Shown in pieces: positions 1-5,887 of a stretch of DNA of 8,512 nucleotides. Under the pieces are notes generated by a model. That model was not told the origin of the DNA. It made no database searches and worked only from the letters and a program-made list of their open reading frames with translations. The position numbers and the translations under genes are program-made. Source of the DNA: Candidatus Rifleibacteriota bacterium (lineage in GTDB: Bacteria > Riflebacteria > Ozemobacteria > Ozemobacterales > Ozemobacteraceae); the NCBI GenBank assembly GCA_029560455.1, contig JAKQKW010000050.1, positions 1 to 8,512 of the forward strand, given 5' to 3'. Positions within the stretch are counted from its first letter, which is position 1, and every line of letters starts with the position of its first letter.

Positions 1-97
1 TCATCGATGAATTGATGTAATCACGGCAATGTACCTCGCCGGCGCCACCGCGCACACCCTGTTTGATAATTTTCTGCATCTGTGTGTATGAGAACAT
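1..97 (-). CDS. Partial gene (N-terminal 32 codons), unknown, possibly a small cupin
   Basis: An ATG on the minus strand at 97-95 opens a reading frame with no stop down to base 1, so the gene continues beyond the left edge. The start is supported by AGGGGAA about six bases upstream (rc of roughly 102-109). The visible protein begins MFSYTQMQKIIKQGVRGGAG and continues EVHCRDYINSSM. The RGGxGEV element close to the N-terminus recalls the first strand of small single-domain cupin proteins, but 32 residues are too few to assign a family and the cupin idea is a guess. The gene is divergent from the barrel gene at 301 and shares the 98-300 intergenic region with it. Confidence 0.6.
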   Translation of the reverse strand, partial: MFSYTQMQKIIKQGVRGGAGEVHCRDYINSSM

Positions 98-138
98 CGT
101 TTTTCCCCTGTAAAAAAATGCCAGAAACCCAAAGCAAA

Positions 139-149
139 AGTCTACCACA
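139..149 (-). promoter_or_regulatory. Candidate extended -10 promoter for the left-edge gene
   Basis: The minus strand reads TGTGGTAGACT. This is a TG-N extension followed by a TAGACT hexamer, which has T, A and final T in the -10 consensus positions. Transcription would start near base 132, giving a leader of about 35 bases before the ATG at 97. No good -35 hexamer is visible at 16-18 bases, which is tolerable for an extended -10 promoter. The same TGTGGTA core appears in the other two candidate promoters in this window, and that is the main reason for listing it. Confidence 0.35.
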
Positions 150-196
150 GTTCATTACCGGATGGATGACTTAATTGATGAGGTTGTTGAATAGAA

Positions 197-207
197 TGTG
201 GTAAAAT
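197..207 (+). promoter_or_regulatory. Candidate extended -10 promoter for the barrel gene
   Basis: The plus strand reads TGTGGTAAAAT. A TG dinucleotide sits one base before a TAAAAT hexamer at 202-207, which matches the extended -10 layout. Transcription would begin at about 213-215 and give a leader of about 87 bases before the ATG at 301. The nearest -35-like hexamers (TTGATG at 175-180, TTGTTG at 184-189) are at poor spacing, so any activity would rest on the extended -10 element. TGACAA follows immediately at 209-214. A similarly placed TGACAA occurs at the tryptophanase promoter. Confidence 0.4.
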
Positions 208-254
208 CTGACAACGGCAGGAAATAATATCAGACACAACATAAACACAGATCG

Positions 255-278
255 ACCTGCCTGTTGCAGGTGTTTTTT
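255..278 (+). terminator. Intrinsic-terminator hairpin in the leader of the barrel gene
   Basis: A perfect six-base-pair stem, ACCTGC (255-260) with GCAGGT (266-271), closes a five-base loop and is followed by GTTTTTT (272-278). This is a Rho-independent terminator layout on the plus strand. The minus strand has no T tract after the stem. The hairpin lies downstream of the candidate promoter at 197-207 and ends about 22 bases before the start codon at 301. It therefore cannot simply end an upstream gene, because the upstream gene points the other way. Upstream, 212-221 (CAACGGCAGG) can pair with 256-266, which would break the terminator. An attenuator or a short terminated RNA of about 65 bases are both possible. 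Confidence 0.6.
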
Positions 279-300
279 AACCAAATCTACGGGAGAATAA

Positions 301-1095
301 ATGTCATATTCCAGCTTTATTAAAGTATTTTGTCTGTTGATGGTTTTTTGCTGCAGTTTTTCGGTTTTTGCCGCTCAGAATGCGGCGACGCGCGGCGTGA
401 TTACCATCGACGGGGTTCCGGGCATGTTTTTAAACCCGACTTCAGGAACATTGAATAAGGATGAAATCTCGATTCAGGCCTGCATTTCGACCCAGGACTG
501 GGTCGGAGACGATGTCCACTGGAAGGGCGCCTTTATTGGCTATGGCTGCAGCGACCGTTTTGAGCTTGGCTTTTCGCATGCCGGGCTCGACAATCGCACC
601 GACCACAAGGTCGTCGATGCCAATGGCCCGGCTTTTCGCTACCGTTTTCTGGACGAGAATATCTCGGGCTGGGAAGGAAGCGTCGGAGCATACTGGCGCC
701 AGGGTTCAAAATACATCGAGCGTACCGGCGGCAATCTGGCTTTTTCCAGAAAAATCGGGAATGTGAGAACTGATCGCGAAGTCAGGCTGCATCTCGGCGT
801 CAGAACCTTCAAACAGGATGGCTGGTGGATCGGCAAATGGCTGGGTTCACAAAAATACACTCTGGCAAAAGACTCTGCCACTCTGGTTTATGGTGGCGTC
901 GAAGTGCAGTTGCCCGGTCATCTTTCGGCCATTGCCGAAGTTTCTTCGCGTGGCGATTACTTTTCAAAAACCCCATGGGCAGTAGGTCTGCAATACAAGA
1001 TGGCCGGCGGTCTGGGCTGTTCTCTTGGCGCCGTTCAGCCCGGCTATGCAAAATCAGCCGGTTTCTTTTTTGGTATTGGCGTCGCTTTCGATTGA
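301..1095 (+). CDS. Secreted, probable outer-membrane beta-barrel protein (YjbH-like)
   Basis: The product has 264 residues. It starts with a Sec signal peptide: Lys8, a hydrophobic core over residues 9-23, and a probable cleavage after VFA (residue 24) or one residue later. The mature part has almost no helix-forming stretches. It alternates aromatic/small and polar residues in short glycine-bounded segments, as in small beta barrels. The segment from about residue 32, GVITIDGVPGMFLNPTSGTL, resembles the N-terminal motif of YjbH-type exopolysaccharide-associated outer-membrane proteins, and this is the only family hint. The chain ends GIGVAFD, so the aromatic residue that usually closes a barrel is penultimate and not last. 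The ATG is preceded by GGGAG (291-295) at five bases. The leader contains a terminator hairpin (255-278). The last 42 bases overlap the 3' end of the convergent cyclase gene. The gene is real with high confidence. The barrel assignment is an inference and the function is unknown. Confidence 0.85.
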   Translation: MSYSSFIKVFCLLMVFCCSFSVFAAQNAATRGVITIDGVPGMFLNPTSGTLNKDEISIQACISTQDWVGDDVHWKGAFIGYGCSDRFELGFSHAGLDNRTDHKVVDANGPAFRYRFLDENISGWEGSVGAYWRQGSKYIERTGGNLAFSRKIGNVRTDREVRLHLGVRTFKQDGWWIGKWLGSQKYTLAKDSATLVYGGVEVQLPGHLSAIAEVSSRGDYFSKTPWAVGLQYKMAGGLGCSLGAVQPGYAKSAGFFFGIGVAFD

Positions 1096-4000
1096 TCTGA
1101 TGCGGGCTTCGGCTTTTTCGCGGTCGTGGCCCGCTTTCATCTGTTCGAACTCCAGCATTGCCTGACGCATGACAATCAGTGCCTCGTCGCACCGATTGGC
1201 ATGCAGCAGGGCTTCGCCTTTAAACATCAGAGTTCTGGCTGCTTCCTGATTGCGTTTGAGGATACGATACTGGCTGACAGCTTCTTCGAGCAGCTGCAGC
1301 GCTTCGTCTGTTTTTCCCTCCTGCAGACGGACCCGGCCAAGGCCTCGTGTGGCGCCGGCATGTGCAATCTTTGCCCGGTTCTGGACAAAGTCGTTGAGAA
1401 CACTGGTGAAGGTTTTTTCAGCCTGTCTGATTTTTCGCTCAGCAAGAAGGGCTTCGCCTTCGATAACCCTGACAATCGAAACAAGAATTTCGTTGCCGGC
1501 GTTTTTAAGATTTTTCAGGGCTTCGCCGGCAAATTTCAGGGCTTCAGCGCCGTCTTCCTTTTCGAGTGCCAGAATCGCGAGGTTTGTCTGCGAAAGGGCT
1601 GCGCCAGCCACATTGCCAATCTCGAGCCAGCGTTTGAGAGTGTCGGAATGATATTTCCCGGCTGCGGTAAAATTGCCGAGGCTCATTTCAAGAATTCCGA
1701 GATTGTTGTTGGCTCCGGCGATACACTCGGCGTCACCTGTTTTCTGCCAGGCTTCAAGGGCATCCTGATAGTAGCACCTGGCATTCTGGTAATTGCCAAG
1801 GTCACGCTCGACGTTGCCGAGCAGATTGGCTGTTCTGGCTTTTTCAGCTATTCCGGGGGCTTGCAGAGATTCCTGGTAGGCCTTGAGAAACAGGTTTTTT
1901 GCTCCGGCCAGGTCGCCGACCGCATAAAGTATTTTGCCGGAAAGGGTATTGGACTGGATAATCCCTGTGGGCGATGAACCCGAAGCCTGCCTGAAAGCTT
2001 CTGAAGCCTCTCTGGCTTCTTCAAAAAGTCCGCGTTTGAGCAGGTATTCGGCATATTCCAGATAAAGTCTGGGATTCTTTCTGGCTGGAGGCAGGTTTTG
2101 AGAAAGGCCGGTTGCCTGTCGGAAAAAACTGGCGGCGCCTTCACTGTTTCCCTGAATTCTGGCGATTTCAGCGTGAATTCTGGCAGTTTCGATTTTTTCT
2201 TCGGTTGTTTCGGCAAACTGGTCAAGGTTAACTGCCGTGTCGACCGCCTCTGCTGTTTTGCCGAGCTTGATCAGCGACTGGGTCATGCCCTGAAAGCCTG
2301 AAAAGTAAAGAGACCTTAGACTCCCGGGGCTCTCATTGCAGTGTTTAAGGTCTTCTACCGCAGACGAAAACCACCTGCCAGCTTCTGTATTCAGGCCGAA
2401 GGCGGCAGCCTGATTGCCTGCCGCTATTTTTGCGCCGGCAGACTCCGGCCAGGCCTCGGCTTTTTCGTAGTGAAACGCCAGAACTGCAGGTGCAACAGGT
2501 TTGTAGCCGCCAGTCTGGACCAGAATCGCCGCAGTGGCAAGGTGCAGCTTGCGGCGTTCGTTGATCAGCATTGTTTCGTAACAGACGTCTCGGACAAGTT
2601 TTTGTCTGAAATACCAGTAATCAGGGTTCTGTGGCTGGGCTGGTTCGATCAGGTCGGCTTTTTGCAGCTCATTCAGGGTTTCTGACAATTCTTCATCGTT
2701 CATGGGTGATGAAGTTTTGCGTACAATCTGAATTTCAAATTCACAGCCAAGTATTGAACAGCCCGCCAGAAAATCTCTGGATTTTGCAGATATCTGGTCA
2801 AGACGGCTGACAACCAGGGCACGCAGTGTCGGAGGCAGACTGTTTCTGGCAGATTCATTGCGGTTGCCGGCGTCAGCGGCCCATCTGGCATATTCTTCAA
2901 GAAAAAGCGGGTTTCCGGCAGCTCTGGAAGCCAGTTCGTGCAGAAAAATTTCAGAATTGCCCTTTTCGGCAAAAAGTGACTTCAAAAGGTCGATCGAAGC
3001 TTTTTCTGCAAGGGGTTGCAGGTCGAACCCGCTGCCCGCGAAACAGTCGGTGGGTACAGCCCTGCAGGCAGCGAGAATGTGGCATGGCAGCCCCTCGCTT
3101 TTTTTCTGAATTCTGCGGATAATATCAAGCGAAGCCCGGTCAGCATATTCGAGCGAATCGATGCAGATGACCAGTGGTTTGAAATGCCTGGCAAGTGATC
3201 GGAGCAGCAGTTCGATGCCTGTTTCGATTGTCTGCCTGAGAACTGCCGGGTCGAGTTCTGGTGGTATGCTGTCTGCGCTGTTGATTTCGAGAAGATGGGT
3301 AAATACCTGTGAAAACCCTGAAAGGGCTGGTGACAGACTTTCAAGCCAGCCGGCAAGGTTCTGCGAAGACACGAAGAGCCTGTCGTTACCGGTGAGTTCT
3401 GGCAGATTTTCAAGCAGTAACTGCCGGCACAGGGCAAAAGGCTGATTTTGCCTTTCTGAAGCGGCGTTAGTAAAAATAAAATGGCAATGGCTGTTACGTC
3501 TTATGGCTTCTTCAATGAGTCTTGATTTTCCGAGACCGGCTTCGCCGATAATTATCATGGGCTCAAACGGGGCTCTCTGTCTTGCCAGATGTCTGCCGAT
3601 TCTTGACAATTCCCGTGCCCGGCCCGCAAACCTGCTGGTTTTAAATCTCTGACCGGCTTTCTGCTCGCCGAGAATTTCAAAGGCTTTTACAGGCTGGCTT
3701 TTCCCTTTAACGGTGAGTTCCTGCACCGGGCCAAGGCTGAAACCTGAAATGCGCGAAGCTATCGCCTCAGAAATCAGAATGCCGCCGGGCGGGGCTTTTG
3801 ACTCTAGTCTTGAAGCCAGATTTACAGTGTCGCCGAGAACTGAATATTCTTTTTTTACTTCTGAGCCGATGTAGCCGGCAAGCACCAGCCCGCAGTTGAT
3901 ACCGATGCGCATTTTCAGCATCACCCCGGTGCGTTCGCAGAGTTTTACCGCAAACTGCCTGAGAAAGTTCTGCATGCCGATGGCGGCGCGACAGGCTCTG

Positions 4001-4353
4001 GTGGGATCATTCTCGTGTGCGACAGGGGCCCCGAACAGTGCCATTACATTGTCGCCGATGTATTTGTCGATATGTCCGCCCTCTTTGTTGATAGCGCGCC
4101 CGAGGCCGTCAAATACCTCGTTCATAAGGGTAAAGACGTCTTCAGGATCCATGCTCTCACACATTGAGGTGAAGCCGCTGACGTCGGCAAAAAGAATCGC
4201 CACGTCACGGCGTTCGTTTTTCATGCGAGGCTTTGCGGGATGATTGCCGGCATTCAGGGGCTTGCCGCAGAAGCCGCAGAACACAAAACTTTCCGGCAAA
4301 CACTGCCGGCATTCTTTGCAGATAAGCTTATCTGAATTCTCTTTATTGCTCAT
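1054..4353 (-). CDS. Class III adenylate cyclase with zinc ribbon, AAA ATPase and TPR domains
   Basis: The 1099-residue cytoplasmic protein is predicted to make cAMP from ATP. A zinc ribbon comes first (C12, C15, C26, C29). The cyclase domain spans about 48-230: FADVSGF supplies metal-binding D57, IDKYIGD supplies K97 and metal-binding D101, and SVLGDTVNLASRLE supplies N178 and R182. The residue facing K97 in the adenine pocket is S171, where class IIIa enzymes have Asp; Lys with Thr/Ser is the class IIIb (soluble, bicarbonate-type) pattern. An AAA/STAND-like ATPase follows: Walker A GEAGLGKS at 270-277 and a Walker B-like strand VICIDSLEYAD at 395-405, in which S400 replaces the usual second acidic residue. 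Residues from about 680 to 1075 form many TPR-like helix pairs (for example AGANNNLGILEMSLGNFTAA). This matches the layout of mammalian soluble cyclase but with one catalytic domain, so it should act as a homodimer. The ATG at 4353 has no clear Shine-Dalgarno and lies eight bases after a GC-rich hairpin. Its 3' end overlaps the convergent gene. Confidence 0.93.
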   Translation of the reverse strand: MSNKENSDKLICKECRQCLPESFVFCGFCGKPLNAGNHPAKPRMKNERRDVAILFADVSGFTSMCESMDPEDVFTLMNEVFDGLGRAINKEGGHIDKYIGDNVMALFGAPVAHENDPTRACRAAIGMQNFLRQFAVKLCERTGVMLKMRIGINCGLVLAGYIGSEVKKEYSVLGDTVNLASRLESKAPPGGILISEAIASRISGFSLGPVQELTVKGKSQPVKAFEILGEQKAGQRFKTSRFAGRARELSRIGRHLARQRAPFEPMIIIGEAGLGKSRLIEEAIRRNSHCHFIFTNAASERQNQPFALCRQLLLENLPELTGNDRLFVSSQNLAGWLESLSPALSGFSQVFTHLLEINSADSIPPELDPAVLRQTIETGIELLLRSLARHFKPLVICIDSLEYADRASLDIIRRIQKKSEGLPCHILAACRAVPTDCFAGSGFDLQPLAEKASIDLLKSLFAEKGNSEIFLHELASRAAGNPLFLEEYARWAADAGNRNESARNSLPPTLRALVVSRLDQISAKSRDFLAGCSILGCEFEIQIVRKTSSPMNDEELSETLNELQKADLIEPAQPQNPDYWYFRQKLVRDVCYETMLINERRKLHLATAAILVQTGGYKPVAPAVLAFHYEKAEAWPESAGAKIAAGNQAAAFGLNTEAGRWFSSAVEDLKHCNESPGSLRSLYFSGFQGMTQSLIKLGKTAEAVDTAVNLDQFAETTEEKIETARIHAEIARIQGNSEGAASFFRQATGLSQNLPPARKNPRLYLEYAEYLLKRGLFEEAREASEAFRQASGSSPTGIIQSNTLSGKILYAVGDLAGAKNLFLKAYQESLQAPGIAEKARTANLLGNVERDLGNYQNARCYYQDALEAWQKTGDAECIAGANNNLGILEMSLGNFTAAGKYHSDTLKRWLEIGNVAGAALSQTNLAILALEKEDGAEALKFAGEALKNLKNAGNEILVSIVRVIEGEALLAERKIRQAEKTFTSVLNDFVQNRAKIAHAGATRGLGRVRLQEGKTDEALQLLEEAVSQYRILKRNQEAARTLMFKGEALLHANRCDEALIVMRQAMLEFEQMKAGHDREKAEARIRSIESDANTKKETG

Positions 4354-4361
4354 TACAATGA

Positions 4362-4388
4362 CCGCCCGGGGCAGAAGCTCCCGGGCGG
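4362..4388 (-). promoter_or_regulatory. GC-rich hairpin between tnaA and the cyclase gene
   Basis: CCGCCCGGG (4362-4370) and CCCGGGCGG (4380-4388) form a perfect nine-base-pair, all-GC stem around a nine-base loop. It occupies most of the 46 bases between the tryptophanase stop (4400) and the cyclase start (4353). No T tract follows on either strand, so it is not a standard intrinsic terminator. On the minus-strand transcript the only G-rich sequence at ribosome-binding distance from the cyclase ATG, GGGCGG (4367-4362), is the downstream arm of this stem. The hairpin could lower cyclase translation, stabilise the upstream tnaA message against 3' decay, or cause partial termination. The sequence does not decide between these. 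Confidence 0.55.
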
Positions 4389-4399
4389 CTGGTGTTGAA

Positions 4400-5773
4400 T
4401 TATTTAACCGGCGCGAATCTGGCGGTGAAGTGTCGCAGAAACGGCGGTTCCCAGGTTATTTTCAGACCTTTTGCCTTTTTGCGCTCGGCATAGGTTTCAA
4501 TAATTGCTTCAACGGCGTAGTCAAAATGGCTCTGGGTGTAGACGCGTCTCGGAAAAGCCAGTCTGACCAGTTCCATGGTTGTCGGAATCTCTTTGCCGGT
4601 CTTTTTATCTTTTTTACCGAACATTACCGAGCCGATTTCGACGCCGCGAATACCGCCCTTGCGGTAAAGTTCACAGCAGAGAACCTGACCGGGATACTGC
4701 TCGGCCGGAATATGCGGATAAACAGATTTGGCGTCGATATAGACCGCATGCCCGCCGGTTGGTCTGATGATGCCTATGCCCGCTGCCAGAAGGCGTTCGC
4801 CCATATATTCAGCGGTGCGCAGACGGTAGCGAAGATATTCTTCATCGAGGGCTTCCATCAGACCGACGGCAAGTGCATCGAGGTCGCGGCCGGCCAGCCC
4901 GCCGTAACTCGGAAAACCTTCGGTTAGAATCAGCAGATTGCGACAGTTGGCGGCCATGGCGTCGTCATTCATTGCCAGAAAACCGCCGATATTGACCATG
5001 CCGTCTTTTTTGGCGCTCATGGTGCAGCCATCGGCATAAGAAAACAGTTCCTGAGCTATTTCGAGCGGAGTTTTGTTTTCGTAGCCCTTTTCGCGGATTT
5101 TGATAAAAAAGGCATTTTCGGCAAAGCGGCAGGCGTCGATAAAAAACGGAACCTTGTATTTTTTGTAAATTTTTGCCGCTTTTTTGATGTTTTCCATTGA
5201 AACCGGCTGACCACCGCCTGAATTGTTGGTGACGGTCATCATGCCGAGCGGCACGTGTTTATGATTCTTTTTAAGAAAGGCTTCAAGCTTTTCGAGATTG
5301 ATGTTGCCCTTGAACGGGTGTACCAGAGCCGGCTGTTTGCCTTCGTCGATTACCAGATCGACAGCTTCGGCGCCGACATATTCGACATTGGCACGGGTGG
5401 TGTCAAAATGCGTGTTGTTTGGCACCATATCACCCTTTTTCAGAGCGGTCGAGAAAAGAATTTTTTCGGCGGCGCGGCCCTGATGTGTCGGGATGACGTG
5501 CTTGAACCCGGTGATGTTCTTTACGACGCTTTCGAAATGATAAAAACTCTTGCTGCCGGCGTAGGCTTCGTCGCCGGTGATCATGGCGGCCCACTGCTTG
5601 TCGCTCATGGCGCCGGTGCCACTGTCGGTCAGAAAATCGAGCAGCACGTTGTCGGCTTTGATGAGAAAGGGGTTGTAATGAGCATCTTTAAGCAGTTTGA
5701 TGCGCTCTTTTTCGGTTGTCTGCCGGATCGGCTCTACCATTTTGATTTTGAAAGGTTCAATCAGCGTCTTCAT
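4400..5773 (-). CDS. tnaA: Tryptophanase (L-tryptophan indole-lyase)
   Basis: A 457-residue PLP enzyme of the beta-eliminating lyase family. Predicted reaction: L-tryptophan plus water to indole, pyruvate and ammonium. The ATG at 5773 is chosen because GAGGTGA (5782-5776) is a strong ribosome binding site immediately before it; an upstream in-frame ATG at 5839 lies inside the candidate promoter. From this start the conserved residues are Y71 (GDEAYAGS), R100 (THQGR), D213 and R216 (FIDACRFAENA), and K256, the second Lys of SAKKDGM, which binds PLP. Three positions separating tryptophanase from tyrosine phenol-lyase all favour tryptophanase: D124 (FDTT; lyase FTTT), I380 (GVEIGS; lyase Arg in MERG) and H448 (LRHFTA; lyase LRFFTA). 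Elsewhere much of the chain reads like tyrosine phenol-lyase, for example FSYADGCTMS and MVNIGGFLAMNDD. There is no tnaC leader or permease gene adjacent. The cyclase gene follows after 46 bases. Class is certain; substrate is likely. Confidence 0.93.
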   Translation of the reverse strand: MKTLIEPFKIKMVEPIRQTTEKERIKLLKDAHYNPFLIKADNVLLDFLTDSGTGAMSDKQWAAMITGDEAYAGSKSFYHFESVVKNITGFKHVIPTHQGRAAEKILFSTALKKGDMVPNNTHFDTTRANVEYVGAEAVDLVIDEGKQPALVHPFKGNINLEKLEAFLKKNHKHVPLGMMTVTNNSGGGQPVSMENIKKAAKIYKKYKVPFFIDACRFAENAFFIKIREKGYENKTPLEIAQELFSYADGCTMSAKKDGMVNIGGFLAMNDDAMAANCRNLLILTEGFPSYGGLAGRDLDALAVGLMEALDEEYLRYRLRTAEYMGERLLAAGIGIIRPTGGHAVYIDAKSVYPHIPAEQYPGQVLCCELYRKGGIRGVEIGSVMFGKKDKKTGKEIPTTMELVRLAFPRRVYTQSHFDYAVEAIIETYAERKKAKGLKITWEPPFLRHFTARFAPVK

Positions 5774-5775
5774 AC

Positions 5776-5782
5776 TCACCTC
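5776..5782 (-). promoter_or_regulatory. Ribosome binding site deciding the tnaA start
   Basis: GAGGTGA on the minus strand is a seven-base match to the complement of the usual 16S rRNA 3' tail, ending two bases before the ATG at 5773. It places translation start here and not at the in-frame ATG at 5839, which would add 22 residues with no counterpart in the family. It is the strongest Shine-Dalgarno sequence in the window. Confidence 0.8.
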
Positions 5783-5818
5783 ATGCATAAATTTTGCGAG
5801 TAAAACTACAGCTTTGTC

Positions 5819-5846
5819 AGGATACCACAACAGCGACAAATATCAA
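5819..5846 (-). promoter_or_regulatory. Candidate promoter for tnaA
   Basis: On the minus strand, TTGATA (5846-5841) and TATCCT (5824-5819) are separated by 16 bases, and the -10 hexamer is preceded by TGTGG, giving an extended -10. Transcription would begin near 5812, leaving a leader of about 38 bases before the ATG at 5773. TGACAA follows the -10 element directly. The leader is too short for a TnaC-type leader peptide system. A CRP-type palindrome (TGTGA-N6-TCACA) is not present. This is the best sigma-70-like promoter in the window and suggests that tnaA, perhaps with the cyclase gene, is transcribed separately from selO. Confidence 0.55.
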
Positions 5847-5887
5847 TTTGCATTTGCCAATTCATTCACTCCGCTGTGCTGTCTGGC

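Noticed and set aside
1104..1118. TTCG tetraloop hairpin with five T's after the barrel gene as a terminator
   Set aside because: Only two G-C pairs plus two G-U pairs support the stem, and the sequence is explained by cyclase codons on the other strand (Lys-Ala-Glu-Ala-Arg).
1200..1560. Repeated GGGCTTCGCC-like words as a DNA repeat array
   Set aside because: They are the reverse complement of recurring Gly-Glu-Ala-Leu codons in TPR helices, irregularly spaced, and so a protein-level repeat.
1126..1977. Long plus-strand open frame (283 codons) opposite the cyclase gene
   Set aside because: It lies wholly antisense to the well-supported TPR region. Its composition follows from reverse-complemented Ala/Glu/Leu-rich codons, and no ribosome binding site or family motif is visible.
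4244..4927. Plus-strand open frame (227 codons) across the cyclase start and the tnaA 3' part
   Set aside because: It overlaps two confident minus-strand genes, and its protein has no recognisable motif. It is a shadow frame.
5774..5839. Upstream in-frame ATG that would give a 479-residue tryptophanase
   Set aside because: It falls inside the candidate promoter, has no counterpart in the family, and lacks the strong ribosome binding site found before the ATG at 5773.
5835..5865. CRP or FNR site, or a TnaC-type leader, upstream of tnaA
   Set aside because: Only half-site resemblances (TTGAT, TGTGG) are present, with no matching second half. The leader of about 38 bases is too short for a TnaC system.
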